From assembly GCA_002633025.1 (NCBI GenBank), contig NMRB01003141.1:1-64000 (forward strand): a stretch of DNA of 64,000 bases, read 5' to 3'. The first letter of the stretch is position 1. The number at the start of each line of letters is the position of its first letter. The translations under genes and the position numbers were made by a program. This document shows, in pieces, positions 20,779-31,236 of the stretch. The stretch comes from Notospermus geniculatus (taxonomy: Eukaryota; Nemertea; Pilidiophora; Heteronemertea; Lineidae). A model generated the notes under the pieces. It had not been told where the DNA came from and did not search any database. It saw only the letters and a program-made list of their open reading frames with translations.

Positions 20779-21035
20779 TGTCTTTCAGCACACAAAGAAA
20801 CAGACAAATTCCTGCTTGTAGGAAATTTCAATAACATTGACATACCTGTCCTGATTGACAACCCTGACAAAAATCAAAATGACGGTCAACCAAAAAAGAT
20901 TATGGCAAACAAATACAGAGAAGAGTTGGAAACGTTCATGTCAGAAACATACCAGTTTGATCAATACCTCATGCAACCAACCACTAAAAACATCCCCAAA
21001 CCAACAAAACGGAACTGTCCAACCCCCCCCCCCCC
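20779..21035 (+). pseudogene. Endonuclease domain remnant of the first Helentron
   Basis: Reading on in the same frame after the stop at 20778 gives FLLVGNFNNIDI and further conserved-looking sequence to about 21010. The usual GDFN metal-binding motif is GNFN here, so a catalytic Asp appears lost. The domain ends abruptly in a run of C (21021-21036), and no SDH motif follows. The element is therefore 3'-truncated or the assembly is broken at the homopolymer. Confidence 0.65.
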
Positions 21036-21036
21036 C

Positions 21037-21575
21037 GGCTCCTACGGCATTGAAGTACGTGCTGCAATGTACTTTGGACCACCTCGGGGTCGTTATACAC
21101 GGCCCTGATAACGTTTAACATCGCTGGAGGCCATTCTCAAGAGATTTATGTCCAGATAGAGACATCCAAAATGTCTAAATCAAGTCGAATAATTTTTTCT
21201 GAGCAAGCGCTCCCGCACCGTACAGTCTAATTCTCCCGCAGCCGTACAGTTCATTTTAAAATTGCTGATTTTCGATGCGTTTTCCTGCAAATTTCTGGGA
21301 GACATTGCAGCAGCATGCCTTTTATCAAGTGTATTCATTCACCCAGCTATCATTGTGCCCTTAGCAATGGTATTTATAGACCTCACCTTCGCCACGTGTT
21401 GGTCACCGGAACTTTCTCCCGCAGCTGTACGGCAATGTTGATTGTACACCGTGCATAGGAAATGTTCCTGGACAAAATGTTAGGCATTTTCTATTCCGGG
21501 ATTACATGTAATGCATTTTTTTGTACGCGGCGTGCTGAAACGTGCAAGGCATGGTCACTACTCTCTGACATGTCT
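21037..21575. other. Intergenic, no gene seen
   Basis: Contains repeated CTCCCGCA...GTAC words (near 21212, 21235, 21417) but no ORF with recognisable motifs. Confidence 0.4.
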
Positions 21576-21579
21576 GAGC

Positions 21580-21895
21580 ATCTACGGCGGCGGGGGGGGG
21601 GGGGGGCACAATCTATTATGAATGACAGAAAGCACCCCCAACCCTGAACTTCCCCTAAGCCAATCAGAATAATCGTTACTGATGAATAACAAGTGCAGAT
21701 CTGATTGGTTCCAAAGTTTTTTTGCATTGCACGTTCGCCTGTGGTGGTGGGGGAGGGTGGTTAGATGCGGGATCCCTTGAAAATAGCCTCGGGAAGTCAG
21801 ATTTTCAATTCAGCTTCAAAATCAAATTACGCGATCCCATATCTTCTGTCAATGACATCCACATCATCTTTCATAGGTCACATAATATTTATATC
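21580..21895 (+). promoter_or_regulatory. Duplicated upstream block with CCAAT-type elements
   Basis: This block is conserved with about 40870-41260, upstream of the paralogous gene at 41270. Shared features are the poly-G area, CCCTAAGC(C/A)AATCAGAATAA, a TCTGATTGGTTCC element (inverted CCAAT box) and GGGGAGGG(T/C)GGTTA. Conservation of both CCAAT-like elements in both copies suggests a promoter. The transcription start is not determined. Confidence 0.45.
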
Positions 21896-22423
21896 ATGTA
21901 TAATATCACTTGGAAAGATATCAACACCGGAGCTACCATTTCCATGCCATCGAAGTACATCCGTTTGCAAAAGCCGAGCCGAAAAAGACGAAAATTTGGG
22001 CAAATTCTTTTGTCCAACGGTGATATTTTGGGTTGCCTGGAGCGATCTCCAAAATTGTTCATTTATCGTAAGTTGAAGAGTACGTATCAGTTGCATTACC
22101 TCGATCTGAAATACTCAACAGCAATAAAATATATCTTTGACATGGTCTGGAACGCCAGGCACAGGTCCGTTTTCTACGAGGTGAGGCTCCTAACCAGGCG
22201 CAATAACTCTAAGTACATAATCAGTCGAGGACTGGTATCGGGAAGAAGGGATTCAACAGATGTTCATCTCGCCGACAACAATTTTCAACATGGCGACAAG
22301 TCGTGTCCATTCCCATCGAAATTTGACACTTTCAGTGACACCGTATTGATATTCTGTGTAACGGGATCCTACCCTTCACGGATGATGAAGTCAGTAAAAC
22401 TGGTTACATTTGAATCCTTATAA
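21896..22423 (+). CDS. Unrecognised ~175-aa protein, family member 1
   Basis: This ORF is closely similar along its whole length to the ORF at 41270-41794. They share, for example, YNITWKDINTG, LLSNGDILGC, YQLHYLDLKYST and LADNNFQHGDKSCPFPSK, and the common C-terminus KSVKLVTFESL. I start it at the ATG aligned with that paralog. The frame is open further upstream to 21722, but that part is low-complexity Gly and is not shared. No signal peptide or transmembrane segment is obvious; it alternates short hydrophobic and polar stretches as in beta-rich proteins. A more distant relative lies at 31237-31827. I do not recognise the family and propose no function. Confidence 0.6.
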   Translation: MYNITWKDINTGATISMPSKYIRLQKPSRKRRKFGQILLSNGDILGCLERSPKLFIYRKLKSTYQLHYLDLKYSTAIKYIFDMVWNARHRSVFYEVRLLTRRNNSKYIISRGLVSGRRDSTDVHLADNNFQHGDKSCPFPSKFDTFSDTVLIFCVTGSYPSRMMKSVKLVTFESL

Positions 22424-22469
22424 AGTTTGTATCACCCAATGAGGACAAGCACACAGGCATGGCACCTAT

Positions 22470-22576
22470 GACAGGGCGTTAAACTTCTCAAGTGATGAAA
22501 AGGATGACGGCCACTTTTGTCAGCTAAGGTTTCGTCATGGAATCAGTCTAGGCTAAATGTTACCATTGGCTTTGTA
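22470..22576 (+). repeat. Dispersed repeat F, left half
   Basis: Matches about 27640-27740 and continues after the transposon at 22577-23990 into 23991-24070. It serves as a marker of the insertion site. Confidence 0.6.
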
Positions 22577-23267
22577 CACTGGTGTGAAGTTTTTCAGTGA
22601 GGCCCGTGTGCCAGTGTGACATTAGGGAGGTTTCGCATACTTACGAACAACGAAAACCGAACACGAAAATCAAATTCGCGTTCGTATTTCGTACTTTGCC
22701 AAATTTCGAGTTTCGCATAAAATACGAAATACGAAATACGACTGCCCGTGACATGCGCAGTAGCTTTCGTAGAGGGCACTACTAACATTGGCGACCGCAG
22801 TTGAAGTGGAGCATAATATGCTGTGAACTAAAGCCCGCTGTACGCGATCAAATTTTTCATCCTACTTTATACAGTAAAGCCAAAGTAGGCCCGGAATCTG
22901 AATTTCTCAAAAAAATGGATGAAAAATTTGATCGTGTACAGCAGGCGTTACACACTTCAGGATGTACCCGCATTTCTTATTTATGGGTATTCTGAATGTG
23001 TGCTGCCATCTGCAAAATGATAATGCCATCTCTCCCAGCAGATAGCAGTGGGCATTATATATGTACAGTGTATTACTTTAAAGGCTGTTGACGTGAACCC
23101 GAACAAAAAGCCCCCGTACAGTGGGCAAGAGAATTGCAAACGCCCAGCAAACACCTCAAACGAAGGCTCATAACATGATGGACCCTCATTTGTCTGCGAG
23201 CTGTGAGGTGTCAACATCCTCTGGTGAGCACCAAGTGAACACTTTTTTGAAAGGAGAAAAAATTGGA

Positions 23268-23355
23268 CCCAGCTGGGAATCGAACCCACGCTCTGTTATC
23301 TTTGTTTCGCCGTGTCTCCCATTCAGGCACCGAACTTGTTGGTTGGCTGCCCATG
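23268..23355 (-). repeat. tRNA-like segment (SINE-like)
   Basis: The minus strand shows a box B-like GGGTTCGATTCCCA and a weak box A. Stem pairing is poor, so it is probably a retroposed tRNA-related repeat. Confidence 0.35.
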
Positions 23356-23411
23356 TTTTCTAAGTCGAAGGCGTACGCCTATGACGAACACAAAGCATGG
23401 CTGTGTCAGCT

Positions 23412-23486
23412 GGCTCGTTGGCTGAGTGGATAGAGTGGTGGATTGCAAATCAGAAGGTCGGCGGTTCGAATCCCGTCCAGGGCTGT
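23412..23486 (+). repeat. tRNA-like segment with GCA anticodon-like triplet
   Basis: Contains TGGCTGAGTGGATAGAGTGG (box A region), TGGATTGCAAATC (anticodon-arm-like) and CGGTTCGAATCCCG (box B), followed by poly-T at 23487. The acceptor stem is weak and the T-arm pairs only with a one-base slip. So I call it a tRNA-derived repeat rather than a tRNA-Cys gene. Confidence 0.45.
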
Positions 23487-23990
23487 ATTTTTTTTCTATG
23501 ACATGGGCTTACACTGCGCAAAATTGAAGTTGTGAGAGATATGGTTCGGACTTCGCCTCTTCGACGCAAAACCGCCGAAGAATTCACAAAATCCTCGTGA
23601 GGAATTTATACCAAGAGCGAAAAACGAAATCTGTTCACACATAAATTGATGACGTCATCTACAAATCGTAGGTGGCAGTGCGCTTTTCGTCTCACCCGCT
23701 AGAACTGACCAATTTCCCAAATAGGACTAACCATTGCATTTTCGAAGTGACGAACTGCGAACTTTCCCCGACGAACTTGGGAAGACAAAAATTGATGACA
23801 TATCACGCAATTCGTGCTCGTTTTTCGTAGTTCGTGAGGATGCGAAACCTCCCTATTACAATAGATTGACGGAATACGCGGCGACATGACAATGGGCGAC
23901 ACACAGAGAAACAGCGAGTCCGTTTCCCAGTGTGTTCCGAACAATGGGAGTCTCACAGAAAAATGGCCACACTGAAAAACGTTACATCTG

Positions 23991-24070
23991 TATGGGGTGG
24001 AGAGGACACTAGTCTTATCACATTGGTTCCAGATTCCGCCCCCAGGGGAGGGATACGGAGGCATATCCTC
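23991..24070 (+). repeat. Dispersed repeat F, right half
   Basis: Continues repeat F after the nested transposons; it matches about 27745-27815, including GCC(G/C)CCAGGGGAGGGATAC. Confidence 0.6.
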
Positions 24071-25249
24071 ATGCGTATATTTTAAATCATTTTTCGTCGG
24101 TCGAGGAATTCCAATTTGAATTGTGTACTTGATCAATTTCTGACCGCTATTCAAATGCTCAGGGCCAATGCACCCAAAAAATTTAAAATCAAGCACCTTG
24201 GATCAGAAAACGACCTCGTTTCGGACAATTCCCTCCACCAGGTGACGCCTCCGCGATGCTCTGGCTTACACCTTTGCCACCATGCTAAATTATTCCGCAG
24301 CGTAGAACTATTAACGAGTGACGTCATCCAAGATGGCCGCGTCCATGGAACCCTCGACTCGCGTGAAAAAAATTTCATTTAAGTGTTTTGTTTGCCCTTC
24401 AACGACTTGTTGCACGATATTCAGTACTTTTCATGGGCCAAAGTGCACGTCAGATGGCAGAAGGTGATAAATAATAGGCTACATTTCCTATAGCCAACAG
24501 TGTATTTTGTGGACGGCTTCCTTCACGAACATCCATGACATCCATTTTGAATTTGACAGAACAAACCCGCGTGCTATTGTTTACTAACGCCACACGTCAC
24601 TCAAAATCGGAACATTCTGATTGGTTACTGGCCGGTTTACACCGCCATGTAGGCCCTTGCGCGGAAAAATAGTGCGCCATTTAGAACGCGATAAATTGCA
24701 AAATATATTGGTTCTGATCAAAATTCTTTAGTTAATTTGACGAAAATTAAAGTGGTTTTAAGCGTTATAAATATGACCTGCGCTAAAGCGCAGGGTGATG
24801 AGGTAGCTTGGGGGCAAAGGTGTAAGCCAGGCGTCACCGTGCGGAGGAAATTGCGTTTTGGAATTCGGATTTCCAGATTTCAGAAAAAAAATATAATTTT
24901 TCCTCTTTTTTATTTCCTCCGACCCTCTATTGTATCCCCACACAGGAAAAAAATAAAATCATGTTTTTTTTGACAATCCATCAGTTTGTATTTAAAAAAA
25001 ACTGGGCTGAAGGATATATTTTTAAATTTTCTCCTCCCTCCTGCCTCAGCCTTTCAGGATTTATTTTTTAAAAGCTGAGCTGAAGGATCTTTATTTTTAT
25101 TTTTTCCCTCCCTCCTGCCTCAGCCTTTCAGGATTTTATTTCGTAAACCAACTAAGGCCTAAGTATCCATATTATATCTAGAGAGGCTACATATTTTACT
25201 CTCTGGCCATGATTCTGTTTCGGAGATATGCAGTAGTATCGATTTTAAA
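24071..25249. other. Intergenic, with a ~75-bp tandem duplication near 24990-25140
   Basis: Two adjacent copies share GAAGGAT, CCTCCCTCCTGCCTCAGCC and TTTCAGGATTTTATTT-like ends. A CRE-like TGACGTCA and a YY1-like AAGATGGCCGC occur close together at 24320-24340. No convincing gene. Confidence 0.4.
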
Positions 25250-25582
25250 ATGACACAAATCGTTCATAATCGACCACAACAAGAGTGTAAACAATGTACG
25301 AAAAAAGCCCTTTTTTCGCTCAACAACAAACATCCCAGTGTTCACTTGGACATGAAGTATAATTCCTCCAAAGGTATTCATTACCAGGGAAGCTTTCTTC
25401 GAGGATATAATATTTCCGGTGATATCAGGAGAGTAAGCCATTCTTTTGAAAAGCTAGGTGGTACCTGCCGGAACATCTTCGGGTCTGAATGTTACATTTC
25501 GGTTATTTCCAATACACATGATGGTGGTATCTGTTCACCACAATTAGAGATCTCAAACAGCTTTGATTGGGATCATCAATAG
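25250..25582 (+). CDS. Unrecognised 110-codon ORF, possibly a broken gene
   Basis: The composition is protein-like (several Cys, few low-complexity tracts). In another frame the downstream sequence (about 25560-25690) also reads plausibly (ISLTGYTRTPSGLKF). One frameshift may therefore separate two parts of a degraded coding sequence. No domain is recognised. Confidence is low that this is expressed. Confidence 0.2.
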   Translation: MTQIVHNRPQQECKQCTKKALFSLNNKHPSVHLDMKYNSSKGIHYQGSFLRGYNISGDIRRVSHSFEKLGGTCRNIFGSECYISVISNTHDGGICSPQLEISNSFDWDHQ

Positions 25583-25699
25583 TGCTTCAGGCGATAACTA
25601 CGGGAGAATCTCTCTTACCGGATATACGCGCACACCTTCAGGTCTCAAATTTATCGTGACTAGAAGATATAGGGAGGTTAACAGATCGAACAGCACGTG

Positions 25700-27037
25700 A
25701 TGACGAATGCCTTTGTATAATAAGCCAGATGAATTGTTCTAGGAATATTTCGTGTTCAGTAACGATCACTGGCTTTTATTCATCGGAATTTTTTTAATTT
25801 CCACTTCGTACATGTATCTACGAAGTGGAAACGAAAGATACGTTTCAGTGTATACACAGTATACTCTATGGACCGTACGTACAAAACGAAGATGATCTTG
25901 AACTCAGGTTGAGCCGCAACTTTTCAATTGTTCAGGTTTGCCAGGGCATGATGTGACAATGGAAATGTTGTCGCTCAAACTGAGTTCAAGATAATCTTCG
26001 TCATACTGTCACTGTTAGAAATAACAAAGGATTTTACAGAAAATTCCTGCAGCAGATTCCCCAGTACTGGATCTGTAAAATTACAGACTTAAATAAATGT
26101 TAACAGGGACTTGACTGGAGACTGACCAAATTATATTTTCATACTGCTCTCAGAAAGCATCATTATGGAAAGTCCAATTGAGTCCAACCAATATAGGAAA
26201 ACATAAATCATACCATATGTAAATTTACAGAACGTTCTGGGGACTCTGCTGCAGGCAATTTCTGTACAATTATTACAATAATTTCTAACAGTGTACGCTA
26301 AAAGACGCCCTTGCAGCAGGCGATATTTGTGTGGTACCAACCATCTGCTGATTCATTACGTCATGAAAATGAAGTCCAATTTTGTATTGCGTACCGTACT
26401 TCGTGTTTCGTCAGACCTTGATCAGTAGGCCTTCAATGCCATTCATTGGCCTGTGACTCACAATCAATGACAATAGCGTTTGCGTTCTTGGTAAGTTCGC
26501 ATCTTAACCTAACAAAGGTAATTTTTGCACGGTAACGATATTGACGTCAATAAAGTTAGCGTTAGCGTTTATCCTAGGTCTTCTTAACCTCTCTATTGTC
26601 CCGTCCATGTCCGAAAGAAGGATCAGTGGTCAACATGAGAATCTGTCAGCCCTACCTCTGTGCAGTTATTTTTCGTTGTTGGTATCAAACACTCGCACGA
26701 TGATCACGACGAGAAAGGTGAACAAAGATGGATTTCAAATTCATGTATGAAAAGTGTATTCAGACATTGCTTGAGTCGCTCCCATTATTAGCACCATGTC
26801 TGTTTGTCTTTGCAATGGATTTGCCTTTCCTTCCTGGACACTTCCGACATTTGCATATTCACTTGACTATTCATCTCTAAAAAGAGATTCGTCATCAGGG
26901 ATTGAAAATTCGTACCTCGTGAGACACTCGTCCACATTCTGTTTTGTCTTGCAACGGTTTCTCTGCATGTTCTCTGTCTCGTATTTATTAAAACTGATCG
27001 GCGCTGTACGGGTAGGTTAAAGCGCTTCAATATGCAT
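25700..27037. other. Intergenic, no gene seen
   Basis: AT-rich with short unsupported ORFs (for example 26541-26750). No recognised repeat ends. Confidence 0.35.
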
Positions 27038-27038
27038 A

Positions 27039-27447
27039 AAGGCCTGGGTCCACTTGTGCGTTTTACGCTGCGTGAAGCGCTTCGCCCATTATTTGGAAGC
27101 AGAGCGGCGGAAAATAACAAAAGACTTAACGCATCACGCAGCGTAAAACGCACATGTGGACGGTGGCCTTTAAGGTCGGGGTCCACTTGTGCGTTTCGCG
27201 CTGCGTGATGCGTCAAATCTTTTGTTAGGAAGCAGAACGGCGGAAAATAACAAAAGATTTGACGCATCACGCAGCGCAAAACGCACAAGTGGACCCCGAC
27301 CTTTAAGGCCGCCGTCCACATGTGCGTTTTACGCTGCGTGATGCGCTTCGCCCATTGTTTGGAAGCAGAGAGGCGGAAAATAACAAAAGATTTAGGCCTA
27401 ACGCATCACGCAGCGTAGCGTAGTACGCACAAGTGGACACAGGCCTT
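27039..27447. mobile_element. Three foldback MITEs in tandem
   Basis: 27039-27170, 27172-27303 and 27305-27447 are three copies of a ~132-143-bp hairpin element, separated by a single T. Each begins AAGG...GTCCAC(T/A)TGTGCG and ends with its complement, and the centre includes GGCGGAAAATAACAAAAG. The shared TTTAAGG junctions suggest serial insertion into the same short target, or tandem amplification. Confidence 0.85.
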
Positions 27448-27639
27448 TAGGGTTTCTTTCTCGCGGCGGACGCAAACTCGTTTATGCATGCTGGATAAGA
27501 CTGTTCAAATCTTTCAATCGGAATGATCTACATGTAAGTTACCAAATTTGGCATTGAGACTGTTGCCACACATAAAAGAATGAGTAGACGCAAAATTCAA
27601 ATCACGCGTGTTACCTTACCTGATGAGGGGCCAGTCACG

Positions 27640-27815
27640 CTCACAGCGCGTTGAACTTCTCAAATGATGAAAAAAAATGCAACCATTTTGTCAGCTGAGG
27701 TTTCGATATGGTATCAGTCTAGCCTAGGTGTTACCACTGGCTTTCTATGGTTTGGACAGGACACCAGTCTTACACGTTCGTTCCAGATTTCGCCGCCAGG
27801 GGAGGGATACTGAGG
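27640..27815 (+). repeat. Dispersed repeat F, uninterrupted copy
   Basis: Direct repeat of 22470-22576 plus 23991-24070. It is the empty-site reference for the nested transposons there. Confidence 0.6.
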
Positions 27816-28162
27816 CATGTCCGAGGCATAAGTGGCATTTTAAGATGTTGAAACCTTGGAGAACACAGCAATATGAATTTCTCAGTCACAAAGCTTTGCT
27901 CCCTCAAGACGTCATCAACTATGTAAGATCTCGATTAATGTGTGCCCTCTTCTGCCTGGAGACGAGTCCCTGTAAGACGTTCGCTGTGCAGGACACGTTT
28001 GCCTGTCTTGTTTGTCAGTTAAGACGGTCTGGACAGAAACGTTTAGAAAATGAATGTGTTTCAAGCTCAAATAACTGCAGCATATTTCAGGTGAAGGTGA
28101 GCAAAGCCGTTAAAGCCGCACAGTATGCACAGCTAATCACTTCCAGTTCGGCCGAATTTTAG
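27728..28162 (+). CDS. Possible exon with a PAN/apple-like Cys pattern
   Basis: The ORF is open for 144 codons. Its central part (about 27900-28100) reads RSRLMCALFCLETSPCKTF...CLVCQL, a spacing like PAN/apple modules (extracellular protein-protein interaction domains). The C-rich part ends at a CAG/GTGAAG junction near 28091 that could be a splice donor. The N-terminal part overlaps repeat F, so the ATG is probably not native. It could be a single exon of a larger plus-strand gene. No other exon was found. Confidence 0.3.
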   Translation: MLPLAFYGLDRTPVLHVRSRFRRQGRDTEACPRHKWHFKMLKPWRTQQYEFLSHKALLPQDVINYVRSRLMCALFCLETSPCKTFAVQDTFACLVCQLRRSGQKRLENECVSSSNNCSIFQVKVSKAVKAAQYAQLITSSSAEF

Positions 28163-28449
28163 AGCAACCTCGTTTACAGGCGTGGGTAATGTATAGAACC
28201 ATAGAACCACACATTATAGCATTATCCTGTATCGAGGTTCGGGGAATCCCCTTGGGGAATCCCCAATGCTGCGTGTAGTCTTGCGCAGCCAGCCGTTTCG
28301 CCACAGTACTGTGATATGGATTCCCAGATTCGAAACAGCGGCTGGGTGACCGAGACTATGCTCGCCGATTATGACCCATCTGTCTATACTGTGCGGCTTT
28401 AACATGTATAATGACTGCGGATATTTTTGGACAATGATACGGGACTTGT

Positions 28450-28593
28450 GAGTCGGTTCGATCCTGTTCGAGGCCAGTTCGTTTACTTTAAATTTCTAGC
28501 CTACTATGAAAAGAGAATGAGAGTGCAGGACGCATGGCTTTTTCACGATACAGAAAGCAAGTAAACTGACCTCGAGCCGGATCGAACCGACTC
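28450..28593. mobile_element. Foldback MITE, 144 bp
   Basis: Arms of about 38 bp: GAGTCGGTTCGATCCTGTTC on the left, and the complement of the right end reads GAGTCGGTTCGATCCGGCTC. No coding capacity. Confidence 0.65.
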
Positions 28594-28722
28594 CGTGTAA
28601 AAACGCCTATAAACCTTTCCAAGAAAGATGGAAGTCGAACAGTTCTCATCATATGACGTCAGAAGCTTGATACCATTCAATGACCGCTGGCGTGCATAGT
28701 TGGTCAAGCAGGCTATAACCTT

Positions 28723-29089
28723 GGTTACACTAGGCCCTACATAAAATCCCCCGTGTTTTTTGTGGTCACACCTATGAATTGCCGGGCTTCAAGAAACCCG
28801 TGTCTGAAAAACACGGGTGTCTGGAACACGGCAAACTCGCCGTGCTTTTTGAAATCCCCGTGTTTTCGTAAGTTCTTCGCACGGCTACAGGTGGCGCAGC
28901 CATTAAGTGACGTCGTTTTCGCGCCTCCAGCAATGTGGGACAATATAGAAATGACCGAAGAGTCAGTGCATGAGGCGCAACTGTCGCCGGGCTACTTAAC
29001 TACAATATAGTGGTGTGACGCCGGGCTTTTCGCACACACGGGTTTGACACGGGTCTGGAAAAACACGGGTATTTTCGACACGTGTAACC
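28723..29089. mobile_element. Candidate MITE with GGTTACAC ends
   Basis: Inverted ends GGTTACAC with inner CCCGTGTTTTT blocks on both sides. Target duplication is unclear. The interior has repeated AACACGG words. Confidence 0.4.
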
Positions 29090-29095
29090 TTAGCT

Positions 29096-29356
29096 ATGGG
29101 CACAAAGTTTGTGTCAGGTAATAGTCTGAGAGATGTGTTTGGTAAGTGTATATCATTCTTGGACAATGAATGGCCAAGGCGACATGTAAAAGTAGTAGCC
29201 CACCTTTGTTGGAAAGGTCAATTGAAAGGAGCTGGTTACGATATGAGGGGTGGTGGACAATACCCTGCACAAGTTGTACCGGAGGAAATCGGGCGTCTAT
29301 TGCTGGATGATCTGGCTGTTACCGTTTTCAAGCGTGTCCCTGATATTGTTTGTTAG
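29096..29356 (+). CDS. Unrecognised 86-codon ORF
   Basis: Reads as balanced protein sequence (SLRDVFGKCISFLDNEWPRR and VVPEEIGRLLLDDLAVTVF) and could be an exon. No family recognised. It begins just after the MITE at 28723-29089. Confidence 0.2.
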   Translation: MGTKFVSGNSLRDVFGKCISFLDNEWPRRHVKVVAHLCWKGQLKGAGYDMRGGGQYPAQVVPEEIGRLLLDDLAVTVFKRVPDIVC

Positions 29357-31236
29357 ATATGCGGTGCTAGCGGGAATAAACAGCACGGGACGTAACGGCT
29401 GGTTCTTTCCGTAATCACCGTAATAGCAACCAATGGCAGTGCGCGTTACACGCGAGGCTTTATCTGACGTCATCATGCTTCACCGAAAGCAGGTGTACTT
29501 GCTGGGTCCAAGGTTTAACACACGGCCATGGTCGGTTGTAAGCGGCGATTTGATTGGCTGTCCACTGAAAACGGGTCGATTGCCTCAGCATCAGTGAGAA
29601 GTGCGTAGAACCTAATGTTTCAGGATGACTTTTTTTTAGTGTCGGACAGATTAGGGTTAGGTCATTCGTGATCTGTGGTGCCCTGGCTATCTAAATAAAA
29701 ATACTGAGAAGAATTCAGCGGTGGACAGCATTTTGCGCGACTTACCACTGCCGTGATATATTGAATAATTCGGGAGTGAGTTCTCCATGCGGATGGCATT
29801 TCCGTGCTAGTAGTAGCCAGAAGGGCAGATGTCAAGAAAATGTTGGGGGTTTTACCGCTAAGATTATCTACCATGATACATACCGCGAGGTCGGTGTCCA
29901 GATTTTGATCGCGCGGTGGACAGCGATGGTTGTGCGTCGAAGTATGATGGAGGCTTATGGGGAACCGGAGGAACTAACGTCACGACGTGGCGAGCGGTGC
30001 ACCGAAGTTTCTTTTTTCTAACGTCATTTCCATTTATTTCTGGCGTGAAAATAACCCTTTTGTTTTGATCGCCTGGCATTAAAATTATATCATATTGTAG
30101 CAGATGAAAATTTCTGCACTTTTTCGGTGCTTTTTTCTTGAAAGCCCCACTGTATTGAATGTGAAAAACGCAAATCATCGCCGCGATTCTCGCACGACGT
30201 TACGACGTCAGCGTAGTGTAAAATGTACTACGCTCTATCAGAATACATTAGAGCTATCCCTGCAGTTTTTTTTCCAATGCGTGCTGAAAACTAGGCCTTG
30301 ATTCTGTGAAGTGCGTATCAGGCAAGCATTTTGGGGACCTTCAGGAGGCTGTGGGACCTCTATGTGCACTTTCCTAACTTTTTGAAAATATCGTAAAATC
30401 CAATACTGTGGGGCTTTATGCACCCGTCAATCAGTATCTTGAACACCCCCACCTCAAGGTTCGACACGCATTCGACGTCGAGTCGACGCCGAATCTTCAT
30501 CCAAAAAGTTGGAGCCAAAGGTGAAAATCAGTGAAACTTGAGTGAATAAAAACCAGGGAAAAGTGAATCTTCAACGAAAATTTTGCCATCGAAGGTGAAT
30601 AGGCGTCGAATAGCAAAGTCTGGAAACAGTAAAAAAGACTTAACTCACTGGTGAATGAAGCAAAAAAGAACTTTAGGCCTATTCATAAAGTGGTCGCACT
30701 TTTCATCCTTCTGCATGTTGATACAATCATGACGATGACGACCAGTCTCCCCACGCCAGGAGGCTGTAGAAGCAGGCTGCCACGAAGTGAGTTGTTGTGC
30801 CAAGGATGCAATTATTTCATTTTCAGTTCAATAAAATTACCTGTTCTACAAATTTGTTCCATTATTTTCTTATATTTATCTGATTTTAAGATGAAAGAAA
30901 TTAGGCCCTATATCGAATAATCATTGTATTGTATTTTGCACGTATTTATGGGAGGCGAGGGAAAGATGCATCGGGTCACATGCCAAAAAGTATTACATCC
31001 GGTGTACTACATATCATAGAAATTATATTCTGACATGCATGACATGCACATGACCCACGCATGCACACGTGGGTCGTTTTCTTGTCTTGCAAACTGTAAA
31101 ATACTCCCCCTAATGTAAGTGTTTTTATCTCAAAAAGTAGTAGAAGTCAGTCACCATAACCTAATGCAGGGTAAGCTGCAGCAGAACATAATATTTGGGG
31201 GGGGGGGGGGTATAAGCACGCGGGTTCCTCATTACC
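29357..31236. other. Intergenic with dispersed repeat G (about 30110-30365)
   Basis: Repeat G recurs directly at about 36540-36745. Shared blocks are GTAGTGTAAAATGTACTA, TGCTGAAAACTAGG and GGCAAGCATTTTGGGGACC. The rest holds no supported gene. A 12-base G run lies at 31198-31209. Confidence 0.5.

Larger units (their letters stand above)
22625..23853. mobile_element. Inner DNA transposon nested in the outer one
   Basis: Inverted ends read GGGAGGTTTCGCATAC (left) and, on the complement of the right end, GGGAGGTTTCGCATCC, followed by related ACGAAC and ACGAAAA words. TA flanks both sides. Inside lie two tRNA-like segments (23268-23355 minus and 23412-23486 plus), so insertion happened at least three times here. 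Confidence 0.65.
22577..23990. mobile_element. Outer DNA transposon, 1414 bp, TA target duplication
   Basis: Terminal inverted repeats of about 25 bp share GTTTTTCAGTG followed by (A/T)GGCC. The element is flanked by TA on each side. The uninterrupted repeat F copy at 27640-27815 shows the empty site with a single TA. This fits Tc1/mariner-type insertion. It is non-autonomous, and most of its interior is a second transposon. Confidence 0.65.

Noticed and set aside
21722-21895. N-terminal extension of family member 1
   Set aside because: It is Gly-rich from a G run and is not shared by the paralog at 41270.
23412-23486. Functional tRNA-Cys gene
   Set aside because: The acceptor stem is weak and the T arm pairs only with a slip; it lies inside a transposon next to another tRNA-like repeat.
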